Assembly: GCF_000265075.1 (NCBI RefSeq)
Contig: NZ_AJYA01000024.1
Span: 1 to 64,000, forward strand
Length of the DNA: 64,000 nucleotides
Reading direction: 5' to 3'
Origin: Nitritalea halalkaliphila LW7
Lineage (GTDB): Bacteria > Bacteroidota > Bacteroidia > Cytophagales > Cyclobacteriaceae
Shown in pieces: positions 10,168-20,662 of the stretch. The notes beneath the pieces were generated by a model, which worked only from the letters and a program-made list of their open reading frames with translations, made no database searches and was not told the DNA's origin. Within the stretch, counting starts at the first letter, position 1. Every line of letters starts with the position of its first letter. Made by a program: the position numbers and the translations under genes.

Positions 10168-11661
10168 TTAACGTTCACCACGTGTATTTACGCGATTTAC
10201 AGGATTTCTCTCTGCGCGGTTTGCTAAGTCCCAGGCCGTGTAAAAAATCATCTGCGCACGCGTGGTCATAAGCGGGAATTCAATCTTGTCCACGGTATCC
10301 GCAGGGGTGTGGTAGTCCGGGTGTACGCCGTTAAAGAAAAACACCGAAGGGATGTTGTACTTTGCTAAGTTATAATGATCGGAGCGGAAGTAGAAACGGT
10401 TCGGATCGTCTGGTGCATCGTAGCGATAATCCAAGTTTAAGCCCGTGTAGGTGATGTTATTGTAATCGATAATCATTTTTAAATGCGTCGAAAGCACTTC
10501 AGATCCGATTACATAGAGGTAGTTTTGGTCTTCCTCCTTTTCGTAGTTCGTGTCGATACGGCCGATCATATCGATGTTTAAGTTGTTCACGGTGTTTTCC
10601 AAAGGGAAGATCGGATTTTCGGCATAGTACTGTGATCCGAGTAGGCCGATTTCTTCCGCTGTCCACAGTGCGAACAGTACGCTGCGTCGTGGCTTGATGC
10701 CATCTTTAGCGGCGAGCGCAAAGGCCTCCGCCATTTCCATTACGGCTACTGTGCCGGAGCCATTGTCATCAGCGCCATAGTTGATGCTTCCATCGGCATT
10801 AAAGCCCGTATGGTCGTAATGAGCGGAGATGATAAGTACTTCTTCTGGTTTTTCAGCGCCTTCGATAAAGCCGAGCACATTTTCCGTGGGGAAGTATTCT
10901 ACATTTTTCGTCACTTTAAAGCTCGCCTTCAGCGGTTTGATACCAGCGGGATTAGTGGCGGCTGCTTTAAGTCCTGCCTCGTCTAGGCCGAATAGGCTGG
11001 CCATTTGGCCGGTGCTGGTCAAGAAAATCGGCTCATTGACTCCTTTTTTCTCAAAGCCCATGCGTCCTCTTTGGCTCATGGAAGCATAGCGGCTGGCCAG
11101 GCGGTCGAAGTTTTCTTGTCCTTCCATGGTTACGATGAGCACACCCTTTGCGCCAGCGTCCATAACCGATCTCACCACATTCTGTGCGCGTCCGCCGATG
11201 GCATATACGGCTGCGATGCGTCCTTTTACGTCCACTTGGCTAAGGTTCGCTTCGGTGGCCTCACCTAAGAAGACGATGTCTGCTTTCTCCGAGCTGGTTT
11301 TTTCTACGTCCCCGATGAAGATGAAGTCCTTATTATAGGCCATGTTCGTGCGGCCGATTTTCAAGTCCACTTTCGGATAGTTTACGCGGGCGAGGTCAAA
11401 TTCCTGGTAGTAGGAGCCATTTACAGGACCCTCTATGCCTAAATCGCTAAAAAAGTCGCGGATATAGGCGGCAGCCAGCTTTTGTCCTTTTTCTCCTGTG
11501 TTTCGGCCTTCAAATTCCTCTCCGGCGATGATGGTGAGGTGGCGACGGAGGTCGTCCTCCGTAATGGTGTTCCCGTATTTCAGGGTGGTGGCATCCTGGG
11601 CGCTGACCATCCAGCTTAAGCCGATGCTCAGCATTCCAGCAAGGAAAAACCTAACTTTCAT
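10168..11661 (-). CDS. Secreted M28-family metallopeptidase with PA domain
   Basis: Exported zinc aminopeptidase-type protein of 497 residues. It has a signal peptide (residues 1-22, ending WMVSAQ), then a region with a PA-like insert (GAKGVLIVTMEGQ). The M28 catalytic core follows: ISAHYDHTG gives His and Asp, YGADDNGSGT the bridging Asp, LWTAEEIGLLGS the catalytic and metal Glu pair, NIDMIGRID a further Asp ligand, and GVHPDYHTPADT the last His. All expected metal ligands are present. It is a single-gene unit with its own terminator. Likely role is release of amino acids from peptides in the periplasm or outside the cell; substrate is unknown. Confidence 0.93.
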   Translation of the reverse strand: MKVRFFLAGMLSIGLSWMVSAQDATTLKYGNTITEDDLRRHLTIIAGEEFEGRNTGEKGQKLAAAYIRDFFSDLGIEGPVNGSYYQEFDLARVNYPKVDLKIGRTNMAYNKDFIFIGDVEKTSSEKADIVFLGEATEANLSQVDVKGRIAAVYAIGGRAQNVVRSVMDAGAKGVLIVTMEGQENFDRLASRYASMSQRGRMGFEKKGVNEPIFLTSTGQMASLFGLDEAGLKAAATNPAGIKPLKASFKVTKNVEYFPTENVLGFIEGAEKPEEVLIISAHYDHTGFNADGSINYGADDNGSGTVAVMEMAEAFALAAKDGIKPRRSVLFALWTAEEIGLLGSQYYAENPIFPLENTVNNLNIDMIGRIDTNYEKEEDQNYLYVIGSEVLSTHLKMIIDYNNITYTGLNLDYRYDAPDDPNRFYFRSDHYNLAKYNIPSVFFFNGVHPDYHTPADTVDKIEFPLMTTRAQMIFYTAWDLANRAERNPVNRVNTRGER

Positions 11662-11790
11662 AACGTGTTTTTTGATGTCTTAGCGGGTAAAACTATGCAA
11701 AGTTTCGATAAGATTAAAACCGTTTATCAAGTTCCTATTTCCTTCATGGGAATTCTTAACAAATCCAGTGCGTTATCGCTTTATAATGCA

Positions 11791-11798
11791 TACATTTG
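11791..11798 (+). promoter_or_regulatory. Possible -7 promoter box upstream of gcvP
   Basis: TACATTTG matches the Bacteroidota -7 consensus TAnnTTTG, 55 bases before the gcvP start. No convincing -33 TTTG is seen at the expected spacing. A small inverted repeat CACCT-GATAA-AGGTG follows at 11801-11815 in the predicted leader. Confidence 0.5.
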
Positions 11799-11853
11799 TG
11801 CACCTGATAAAGGTGTTCAGAATAACCCATTTATATAGATCTGTACCGAATTT

Positions 11854-14750
11854 ATGAACATTAATCTGCATCCATCTGTAACGTTTGAGCAGCGTCATAA
11901 TGGACCCACCGAGCAGGAGGTAACCGTGATGTTGGAAAAGTTAGGAGTGGCGTCTCTCGAGCAACTTATCGATGAGACGATCCCGGCTTCTATCCGTAAT
12001 GAAGGCCCTATGCGGCTGCCGGCGCCCCTCTCTGAGGCGGACTTCCTAAAGCAGTTCAAGGCATTAGCGTCTAAAAATAAAGTCTTCAACTCCTTTATCG
12101 GCATGGGCTATTACGACACGCTGGTGCCAGGGGTGATTTTGCGCAATATTTTAGAGAATCCGGGATGGTATACGGCGTACACACCGTACCAGGCGGAAAT
12201 CGCGCAGGGAAGATTAGAGGCACTTATCAACTATCAGACGGTAGTGATGGAGCTGACCGGAATGGAGATCGCGAATGCTTCCCTTCTCGATGAGGGAACC
12301 GCAGCGGCGGAGGCCATGACGATGCTACATGCTGCACGTCCGAGACAAAAAAAGCAGGCGAATAAATTTTTCGTGGATGCGGCGACATTTCCGCAGACGC
12401 GCGATGTGCTGCTCACCCGTGCGGTTCCGGTAGGGATCGAGCTGGTGGTGGCCCCTTTAGCGGAATTAGATCTTACGGATCCAGATTACTTCGGTATTTT
12501 CGTGCAGTACCCGAATGCTGCGGGTGAAGTAATCGATTATGCTGCGCTTTTTGCGTCAGCGAAGGAGCAGGGCGTCCTCGTGGCCTGTGCTACGGACCTG
12601 TTAAGCTTAACGCTGCTCACCCCTCCAGGTGAAATGGGAGCGGAAGTTGTAGTAGGAACCTCTCAGCGTCTCGGCGTGCCGATGGGCTTTGGTGGTCCTC
12701 ATGCAGCGTTTTTCGCTACGAAGGAGGCCTATAAGCGTCAGGTGCCGGGTCGTATCATCGGGGTGTCTATCGACAAAGATGGCAATAAGGCCTACCGTAT
12801 GGCGCTGCAGACACGTGAGCAGCATATTAAAAGAGAAAAAGCGACTTCTAATATTTGCACCGCGCAGGTGCTGCTGGCGGTTATGTCCAGCATGTATGCG
12901 GTGTACCACGGTCCGAAGGGACTGCAGGCGATGGCTGCGCGCATCCATGGCCTGGCGAAGGTGACGGAAGCGGCGCTGGAGCAGCTGGGCTTCGAGCAGC
13001 TTAACGAGACGTATTTTGATACGTTACGTATCAATTTGTGCGGCAGTGCTTTAGAGCGTCTCCGTGCTTTGGCCCTGAATGCAGAGCTGAACTTCCGCTA
13101 TGAGAAAGATGCGGTGCTGCTTTCTTTCGATGAGGCCAAAGGGCTGAACGATGTGCAGCAGGTCGTCGAGGTGTTCGCCAAATTAATGGGCCTGCCTGCC
13201 CCAGACCTAACCCCTTTCACGAAAGATTTACAAGTGGTACTTCCAGATGGGTTAAAGCGTACCACGGACTATTTAACGCATCCTGTGTTTAACAGCTACC
13301 ACAGCGAGCATGAGATGCTGCGTTATATCAAGCGCTTAGAGGCAAAGGATCTTTCGCTGGTGCATAGCATGATTTCATTGGGCTCATGTACCATGAAGTT
13401 AAATGCGACCACGGAAATGATTCCCGTCACTTGGCCAGAGTTCGGTCAGCTGCATCCTTATGCGCCACAAGAGCAGACTGGTGGCTATCAGGAGTTGTTC
13501 CAAAATCTGCGCAACTGGTTGACGGAGATCACGGGCTTTGCCGACACTTCTTTGCAGCCGAATTCAGGTGCGCAGGGCGAGTATGCAGGGCTTATGGTGA
13601 TTCGTGCGTATCACCTCAGCAGAGGAGATGCCCATCGGAACATTGCCTTGATTCCGACCTCCGCTCATGGAACTAACCCCGCTTCTGCGGTAATGGCGGG
13701 CATGAAGGTGGTGCTGGTAGCTTGTGATGAAAAAGGAAATATCGACGTAGCTGACTTGAAGGCAAAAGCAGCGGCGCATGCTGAGAATTTAGCCGCGCTG
13801 ATGGTGACCTATCCTTCTACGCATGGTGTTTTCGAGGAGGCGATTCAGGAAATTTGTGCCACGATTCATGCGCATGGCGGTCAGGTGTATATGGACGGTG
13901 CGAACATGAATGCGCAAGTGGGACTTACGAGCCCGGGGCGTATTGGGGCGGACGTTTGTCACCTGAACTTACATAAAACTTTCTGTATCCCTCACGGTGG
14001 AGGTGGTCCAGGTATGGGGCCTATTTGCGTAGCAGCGCACCTCGCCCCCTTCTTACCAGGAAATCCACTGGTGAAAACAGGAGGAGAGCAGGCGATCACA
14101 TCGATTTCAGCCGCTCCTTTCGGTAGTGCGAGCATCTTACCGATTTCTTATGCCTACATCGCGATGATGGGAGATGCGGGCTTAACCCGTGCGACCAAGT
14201 TGGCGATCTTAAATGCGAATTATATTAAATACCGTCTAGAGGCAGACTTTCCGATTCTATATACGGGAGCCAATGGCCGTGCGGCACATGAGATGATCGT
14301 GGACTGTCGTGGCTTTAAAGAGGTGGGCATCGAGGTGGAAGACATCGCGAAGCGTTTAATGGACTACGGTTTCCATGCACCGACAGTTTCTTTCCCGGTG
14401 GCGGGCACCTGATGATCGAGCCTACAGAGTCGGAGACACTGGCGGAGTTAGATCGCTTCTGTGATGCTATGCTGGCGATTCGCGAAGAGATTCGTGAGAT
14501 CGAGCGTGGTGAGGCTGATCGTGAGTTAAATGTCCTCAAGCAGGCGCCGCATACAGCAGGACTGGTGCTGGCGACAGACTGGTCGATGCCCTATTCTCGT
14601 GAGAAGGCAGCATTTCCACTTCCGTATGTGGCAGCCAATAAGTTTTGGCCGACAGTACGTCGTATCGACTCGGCTTATGGCGATCGCAACCTGATGTGTA
14701 GCTGTATTCCAGTCAGCGAGTATGCGGAGGGAGATTTAGCGGAAGCTTAA
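11854..14750 (+). CDS. gcvP: Glycine dehydrogenase (decarboxylating), P-protein (one frameshift)
   Basis: PLP enzyme of the glycine cleavage system that decarboxylates glycine and passes the aminomethyl group to the H-protein. At about 965 residues it is the single-chain form, with both halves fused. It opens with [13 protein letters not shown] and has [20 protein letters not shown] in the N-terminal half. The PLP lysine sits in [20 protein letters not shown], and the C-terminus has [13 protein letters not shown]. The frame changes at 14407 after FPVAGT; one extra C gives [11 protein letters not shown], so a lost base in a C run is likely. gcvT and gcvH are not nearby. A terminator follows. 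Confidence 0.97.
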
Positions 14751-14799
14751 GTTTAGTATGTAATACGTGTGCTTGCCGGAGGCGGTACATTATTCTACC

Positions 14800-14838
14800 C
14801 TAGAGGTGTAGCACGGCTGCACCTCTAGTTTTATTTTT
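14800..14838 (+). terminator. Terminator after gcvP
   Basis: Stem CTAGAGGTG at 14800-14808 pairs with CACCTCTAG at 14820-14828 and is followed by a T-rich tract. It lies about 50 bases after the gcvP stop. Confidence 0.85.
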
Positions 14839-15041
14839 GGGGAGCTGGTTTTTTAGTTACAGGAGCTGGATTTTTTAAAAAAAAATGCACGATATTCTTT
14901 CTGAGATCGCAATCGGTTTAGATTTTTCATGCGAGGGGATTTTGGCCCTCTAGGGCCTGTTTACCTCCTTTTTCACCAGCTGGTTTCATTTTTAATCCTG
15001 CGAAATTTTAGCAAACTTAAGGCTTCATTTCCAAGAAACCC
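14839..15041 (+). other. Leader region upstream of the MFS transporter gene
   Basis: About 200 bases without a gene. It contains a short direct repeat of GGAGCTGGNTTTTTTA around 14841 and 14869, an A run, and a small hairpin GGCCC-TCTA-GGGCC at 14944-14957. The promoter of the transporter/trehalase pair should be here, but no clear TAnnTTTG box is visible. Confidence 0.4.
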
Positions 15042-16288
15042 ATGAAACCAAGTGTACTCATTCGCGCGGCACTGATCGTGAATTATATGGTCTTCGCTGT
15101 GCTGCTAAACTCTGTCGGGGCGGTCATCTTACAGGTGCAGCGCAGTTTCGATGTCTCGAAGGCAGACGCTTCCGTGCTCGAAGGCTTTAAAGACCTTCCC
15201 ATCGCCATTTTCTCGTTTTTGGTCGCTCTTTTCTGCCGAAGCTGGGGATAAAAAGAGGCATGCTCTTGGCCTTGCTGGCGGTGGGCAGTCTCTGCCTGTT
15301 GATTCCGCTGGCGGCAGACTCCTTTTGGTATTTCAAGTTGCTCTTCGCCGTGGTGGGCATTTCCTTTGCCCTGATTAAGGTGAGCGTTTTCGCCACGATC
15401 GGTTTGATAACGGCAGACACCAAGGCGCATTCCAGCCTGATGGCGACGATCGAAGGCTTTTTTATGGTGGGGGTTTTGCTGGGCAATGTCTTTTTCTCGC
15501 TTTTCGTCAATGATGCTGACCCCAGTTCGCGGGAGTGGCTGCAGGTCTATGGGTACCTCGGCGGGCTGTGCTTTTTGGCCGCAGGCCTGCTTGCCTTCGC
15601 TACCCTCGATGAGCAGGAAGCTAAAAAAGAGAACAGCTCTGCGCGGGAGGACTTTCTGGGCATGCTCCGGTTAGCGATCCAGCCGCTCGTACTGGTTTTC
15701 GCTGGTTCAGCCTTCCTTTTTGTGCTGATCGAGCAGTCGTTTATGACCTGGACGCCGACCTTTTACACGGAGGTGCTGCGGGTGCCTGCCAGTATGAGTA
15801 TTCAGGCAGGGGCGGTGCTGGCGGGGGCATTGGCCTTAGGTAGGCTGCTGGCAGGGCTGGTGCTGCGCCGCGTGCATTGGCTGGCGTTTACGCTCTTTTG
15901 CACCGTGTGCGTGGGGATCTGCATCGTGCTTACCCTACCGCTCAGTGAGCAGGGACCGGATACCATCGCGGACATTACCTGGCTGCGCGCGCCTTTTGTG
16001 GTGTACTTATTTCCTCTGATCGGCCTGTTTCTGTCGCCGATTTACCCTACGATTAACTCTGTGGTGCTCAGTGCCCTGCCCCGCTACATGCAAAGCGCCA
16101 TGTCTGGGCTTATCGTGGTCTTCAGTGCGCTCGGCGGCACCACCGGCTCCATTATTACAGGCCATATTTTCGAAGCCTATGGCGGGGTGCAAGCCTTTTA
16201 TTTTGCACTTGTGCCGGTTTTGGCCCTCTGCATGGTCCTGTATCTCCTTCATCGTCAAGTGAAAAAACGTGATCAACATGCCGCATAA
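15042..16288 (+). CDS. MFS transporter, probably sugar (trehalose) uptake (one frameshift)
   Basis: Inner-membrane carrier of about 415 residues with 12 predicted hydrophobic helices, for example [39 protein letters not shown] and the late [18 protein letters not shown]. The conserved [23 protein letters not shown] region resembles the fucose/glucose-galactose type of MFS carriers. The frame changes near 15233; one extra C gives [13 protein letters not shown]. The gene end overlaps the trehalase start by 11 bases, so it probably imports trehalose or a related disaccharide; the substrate is inferred from context only. Confidence 0.85.
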
Positions 16289-17769
16289 TTACATTCATTT
16301 TCCCACGAGCTTTCCCGGGCTGTTCGAAGAGGTGCAGACCGCTGCTGTTTTTCCAGATTCTAAAACCTTCGTGGACCTGATCCCGAAAGTGGATCCCACC
16401 GACATCATGGCTGCCTACACGCAGGAGCGTCAGGGGGTGGACTGGTGTCCAAAATCCTTTGTCTCGCGCTATTTTCAGGAGGAGCAACTGCCAGAAGGGC
16501 TGGAAAGTCAGGAGGCTCAGCCTGTGCCTCATGCTTTAGAGGCCAAGCTTCATGCGCACTGGGATTATCTACGGCGGGAGGGAGATGCCGCACGGCCACT
16601 CAGTTCCCTGCTGCCCCTGCCGCGTCCGTATGTGGTTCCGGGCGGGCGTTTTGGAGAAATTTACTACTGGGATAGCTATTTTACACTTTTAGGGCTGGCA
16701 GAAAGTGGGGAAAAGGAGCTTTTAGCGGATATGGTGCATAATTTCGGGCATCTGATCGACACGGTAGGCTTCATCCCGAATGGGAACCGCAGTTACTTTT
16801 TAAGTCGATCGCAGCCGCCTTTTTTTTGCGCTGATGCTGGAGCTGGCGGTGGACAAATTAGGCGACAGCAGCTGGTATGCGCGCTATTATCCGCTGTTAG
16901 AGCGGGAGTGGGCCTTTTGGGAGCAGGGGCGACAGGTGGCGCTGGAAGAGGGGCTTTACCTCTTCCGTTATTCGGATGCGCTGCAGACGCCTCGACCTGA
17001 ATCCTACCGCGAAGATGTGCATTTGGCAAAAGAGGCGGAAGATCCCCTAGCCTTTTACCAGCATTTGAGGGCTGCCTGTGAATCGGGTTGGGACTTTAGT
17101 TCTCGCTGGTTGGCGGATCCTATGAAGCTCAGCAGCATTCGAACCGCTGCCTTGCTGCCAGTAGATCTAAATACGCTGCTTTATCAGCATGCCCGTATCG
17201 CGGCAGCAGCGGCAGCCGTGCTGGGGGACGGAGTAGGCCAAGAGCGCTGGCAGCAGCGGCAGGAGATTTTGCGCCAAGCCCTACTGCGCTACTGCAGGGA
17301 TGCGGCGAGTGGCTTGTTTCTGGATTATGATGTGGAGCAGGGCAGGTGTACGGATGTTCCCTCGGCAGCCATGGCCTTTCCGATCTGGGCGGGTTTGGCG
17401 GAGGGCAGCAGCGCTGCTGCCAGTTTAGATTTTCTCGAGCAAGTGCTATTAAAGCCCGGCGGGATCGTGTGTACGCAGGTGTATAGCGGGCAGCAGTGGG
17501 ATGCCCCGAACGGTTGGGCTCCCCTGCAGTGGATCGCTTATCAGGCATTTCAGCGCTCGGGGCGTAGCTCGGTGGCGCGCCTGCTGGCCAGTCGCTGGTG
17601 TGCGCTAAATGAGGCGGTGTATCAGCGTACGGGCAAAATGATGGAAAAGTACAATGTTGAGGATCTTAGCCTCGAAGCAGGGGGCGGGGAATACCCGGTG
17701 CAGGATGGTTTTGGCTGGACAAATGGCGTTTATTTGGCACTTCGCGCGGCACTGCGGACAGATGCCTGA
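16278..17769 (+). CDS. Trehalase, GH37 family, cytoplasmic type (one frameshift)
   Basis: Splits trehalose into two glucose units. Both family signatures are present: [15 protein letters not shown] near residue 115-130 and [13 protein letters not shown] near the C-terminus, with a further [22 protein letters not shown] is another trehalase landmark, and it is here that the frame changes, in a run of eight T at 16820-16827; seven T restores it, so one extra base is likely. No signal peptide is seen, so the enzyme acts in the cytoplasm, like TreF. Start ATG 16278 overlaps the MFS gene, supporting an uptake-plus-cleavage pair. Confidence 0.93.
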
Positions 17770-17837
17770 TGCAGAAAACGACCCTACTGGGGGAGTAGCC
17801 TACCGCTCGTGAGCAGAGCATGCCTATCTTTTAGCGT

Positions 17838-18954
17838 TTAGTGTCGGCTTTCGCGGCAGGTTTGGCTGATTTCCGTTAGGGTCTCGGGATCTATCCAGCC
17901 TGCGGCTGCGGCATGACGGGCGGCAGCTTCGGTGGTTTCGCTGAGTAGGAAGGGAATCCCTAGTTCTGCGAAGCGTTCGCGGAATCGCTCCATTTCAGGG
18001 GTTTTAGCTGCCTTCACATGCCGGATATACACAGCCTTTATGCGTTTAGGGTCCCTTTGCGCCACGCGCCAGTAGATTTCCGCGTCCTTCTGGCCGGAGT
18101 CCCCGATAAGCAGGAAGTCCAGCTCCCGGTGCAGGGAGAAAATGTGGTCGATCTGCTGCAGCTTATGCGCTTCATGGCTTCCGGCGATAAATTGTTCGCG
18201 GGAAATGCCCAGATCGCGGAGCATCAGCGGCCCTAGCGGCAGGCGATGAGCTTCCAGAAATTCGGTCAAAAAATCGTAGAGGTTCCAGGGGGAGGAGGAC
18301 ACATAGAAGAAGGGGTGCTGCGGTTCATGGGCATGCCCTTGGCTGAGTGCTCGGTAGAAGGGCGCCACCCCGCCGAAGGGCAGGCGTGTGTGTGCATTTC
18401 CCAGAAAGGTCGTTTTTAGCATTTCCCAGAGGCGTGTGGCTCCGGTGGGCACGATGGTGTCGTCGATGTCGGAGATGATGCCGAACTGGCTTTTTGTCCC
18501 CGGGATGTAGCAGTAGGCGGTGGCACTCACTTCGGGCTGGCTGGGCAGCAGCTTGTCTTCCAGCTGCACGCGCAGGCTGAGTACATGGGAGTAGGCGCTG
18601 GGCTCGCGGCGTAGGGGCAGGCGAAAGGCGAAGTAGCCTTCCTCGTCGCAGCGGGTCTGGTAGGTCTGTCCTCCGATGCGGGCACTGACCGTGCCAAAGG
18701 GGATTTCCCAGCTCATGAAGCGCTTGTACATCTTGCGGAAATTTCGGAAGCGGCTATCCTCGATGGCGGAGAGGCCGATGCCCCGGTCGCGCAGCACGCG
18801 CCCCATAAAGTAGATTTCCTCTTCATTTCCAAAACCTTTATAGGGCATGAGCATGAGGCTGCGGATCAGCCCGAGTTTTAGCCCAAGCTGCAGTTTGGCG
18901 TAGGAAAAGCCTCTTTTTAGGGGGTAGAGGAGGCGGAGTATGGCTTTCTTTAGC
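17838..18954 (-). CDS. APP1-type phosphatase domain protein (DUF2183)
   Basis: Protein of about 370 residues. The C-terminal two thirds carry the APP1/DUF2183 phosphatase fold of the HAD-like superfamily: SDIDDTIVPTGA has the DxDxT nucleophile motif, FFYVSSSPWNLY follows, and FLLIGDSGQKDAEIY is the C-terminal acidic motif. In yeast APP1 this domain is a phosphatidate phosphatase; the bacterial substrate is not known. The N-terminus has a basic amphipathic region and a beta-rich domain. Start ATG 18954 (MLKKAILRLL) is preferred to the upstream in-frame ATG 18998. It is transcribed away from rlmN. The frame is intact. Confidence 0.85.
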
Positions 18955-19020
18955 ATGTGAGAAGCGATAGGGAATGAAGGCCCGCTGGGCACAAACAAGG
19001 TGGAAACCGCTGATATTTAT

Positions 19021-19028
19021 TATCTTTG
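19021..19028 (+). promoter_or_regulatory. Promoter -7 box directly before rlmN
   Basis: TATCTTTG matches TAnnTTTG exactly and ends only four bases before the ATG at 19033. Transcription from it would give a leaderless or nearly leaderless mRNA. No clear -33 box is visible. Confidence 0.55.
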
Positions 19029-19032
19029 TACC

Positions 19033-20103
19033 ATGCAAGTACCCACCAAAACCGATATCCGTCAGCTTTCTTTAGCTGAGCTGGAGGCTTTCTTCATCGC
19101 TCAAGGTGATAAAAAATTCCGCGCCAAGCAAGTCTATGACTGGTTATGGAATAAGTCGCTCAAGAATTTCGATGACATGACGAACATTTCCCTCAGCACG
19201 CGGGAGATGCTAAAGGCGCATTTTGTGATTAATCATGTGCGTGTGGATGTCATGCAGCATTCGGTGGATGGGACGATCAAGAATGCGGTAAAGCTGCATG
19301 ATGATAAGATCGTGGAGTCGGTGCTGATCCCTACGGAGAAGCGGATCACGGCTTGTGTATCCTCCCAAGTGGGCTGCAGCTTGGACTGTAATTTTTGTGC
19401 TACAGCGCGCTTGAAGCGGATGCGCAACCTGCAGCCGGATGAAATTTACGATCAGGTGGTGGCCATTAAGGAGGAGGCGGAGCAGTTTTTTCAGCGTCCG
19501 CTTACGAATATCGTGTTTATGGGTATGGGAGAGCCGCTGCTGAATTATGCGAACGTGCTGGCTGCCATCGAGAAAATCACCTCTCCGGAGGGGCTGGGCA
19601 TGGCGCCACGCCGGATCACCCTTTCCACGGTGGGCATTCCGAAGATGATTCGCCGCATGGCAGATGAGGAGGTCAAGTTTAATTTGGCTGTCTCGCTACA
19701 CAGTGCGATTAATGAGACGCGGAGCCGGCTGATGCCGATTAACGATAAAAGTCCGCTGGAGGAGCTGGCTGAGGCACTGGTGTATTGGTATCAAAAGACG
19801 CAGCGCCGGGTGACCTATGAGTATGTGATCTGGCAGGGGATAAATGACGATGAGCGGCATGCGCGGGCGCTGGTTAAGTTCTGTCGCCATATTCCCTCGA
19901 AGGTGAATATCATTCAGTATAATCCTATCGATGAGGGGGATTTCCGCCAGGCGGCGCAGGAGGCGGTGGACATGTATGTGCGGATATTAGAGGAAAATGG
20001 GATCGTGGCGAAGGTGCGTCGCTCGCGGGGACAGGATATCGATGCGGCCTGCGGGCAGCTGGCAAATAAAAATGAGGTGGCCACTTTAGTAGAAAAGAAA
20101 TGA
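19033..20103 (+). CDS. rlmN: 23S rRNA (adenine-C2)-methyltransferase RlmN
   Basis: Radical-SAM enzyme that methylates A2503 of 23S rRNA (and A37 of some tRNAs). It has the iron-sulfur motif CSLDCNFCAT (CxxxCxxC), the GMGEPLLNYANV stretch, RRITLSTVGIPKMIRRMA, NLAVSLHSAINETRSRLMPIN, and the second catalytic cysteine in DIDAACGQL. Length about 356 residues is normal and the frame intact. ATG 19033 (MQVPTKTDIRQL) is chosen because the upstream in-frame start at 19000 would run through the promoter box. It overlaps the next gene by four bases (ATGA). Confidence 0.97.
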   Translation: MQVPTKTDIRQLSLAELEAFFIAQGDKKFRAKQVYDWLWNKSLKNFDDMTNISLSTREMLKAHFVINHVRVDVMQHSVDGTIKNAVKLHDDKIVESVLIPTEKRITACVSSQVGCSLDCNFCATARLKRMRNLQPDEIYDQVVAIKEEAEQFFQRPLTNIVFMGMGEPLLNYANVLAAIEKITSPEGLGMAPRRITLSTVGIPKMIRRMADEEVKFNLAVSLHSAINETRSRLMPINDKSPLEELAEALVYWYQKTQRRVTYEYVIWQGINDDERHARALVKFCRHIPSKVNIIQYNPIDEGDFRQAAQEAVDMYVRILEENGIVAKVRRSRGQDIDAACGQLANKNEVATLVEKK

Positions 20104-20579
20104 GAAGAACGATAGGCGTATTGGGGTTATTTTTGCTTTTAAGCTGGAGCGCTTCCGCGCAAGAGGTAGGGGATATACGCCTTCAAGGGGGGGGAGACTA
20201 CCGCATCGGCTTCCTCCAAAAAGCGGGGACGCATGTGGGTGTGGAGTATTTTTTCGCGGACATGTTTTCGATCGCGCCTACCTTTACGGTTTGGTTTCCG
20301 GAGGTGGGAAATTCCACGAATGTAAATGTAGATTTACGGTATTATTTGACCAGGGGGATCTCCCAAGTATATATCATGGGGGGGTATAATAATTACTGGA
20401 TCAACTTACAGCCTGGCGATGCGGGGCTGCGCCAGACTCGGCCGGGGGCCAATTTCGGGTTGGGGGCCTTTATTCGAGCGACGGAGCAGTTCGGATTTAA
20501 TACCCAGTTTTCGATCCAAAGTCAAAACCAGCGTGCCCAATATTTGCGGGTAGGTGTGGTTTATCAGTTTTCTCGATAA
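20100..20579 (+). CDS. Small outer-membrane beta-barrel-like protein
   Basis: A 159-residue exported protein with a signal peptide (residues 1-20, WSASAQ). The mature part alternates polar and aromatic residues: GVEYFFADMFSIAPTF, VNVDLRYYLT, YIMGGYNNYWIN and YLRVGVVYQF. This looks like an eight-strand barrel of the OmpW/OmpA-like kind ending in aromatic QFSR. It is translationally coupled to rlmN (four-base overlap) and followed by a strong terminator. Function unknown. Confidence 0.75.
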   Translation: MRRTIGVLGLFLLLSWSASAQEVGDIRLQGGGDYRIGFLQKAGTHVGVEYFFADMFSIAPTFTVWFPEVGNSTNVNVDLRYYLTRGISQVYIMGGYNNYWINLQPGDAGLRQTRPGANFGLGAFIRATEQFGFNTQFSIQSQNQRAQYLRVGVVYQFSR

Positions 20580-20595
20580 GTGTAGTGGATGCAGA

Positions 20596-20641
20596 CCTGA
20601 AAAAAGCCTTTCTATAGCAGACAGAAAAGCTTTTTTCAGGT
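20596..20641. terminator. Bidirectional terminator between the barrel gene and the rhomboid operon
   Basis: Perfect 12-base stem, CCTGAAAAAAGC at 20596-20607 with GCTTTTTTCAGG at 20629-20640. A/T runs inside both arms let it act for both converging transcripts. Confidence 0.88.
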
Positions 20642-20662
20642 ATTCCTTTACTCCGTTCCGAC

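Noticed and set aside
11700-11853. Glycine riboswitch upstream of gcvP
   Set aside because: The leader after the likely promoter is only about 50 bases and has none of the conserved glycine aptamer core.
14400-14420. Programmed frameshifting in gcvP and other split genes
   Set aside because: No slippery heptamer with a downstream structure is shared, and breaks occur in dozens of unrelated genes with run-length bias, so sequencing error explains them better.
18997-19009. 13-base word AAGGTGGAAACCG upstream of rlmN, repeated at 42907 upstream of the prenyl synthase gene
   Set aside because: Spacing to the possible promoter boxes differs, and shared 13-base words are expected by chance in 64 kb.
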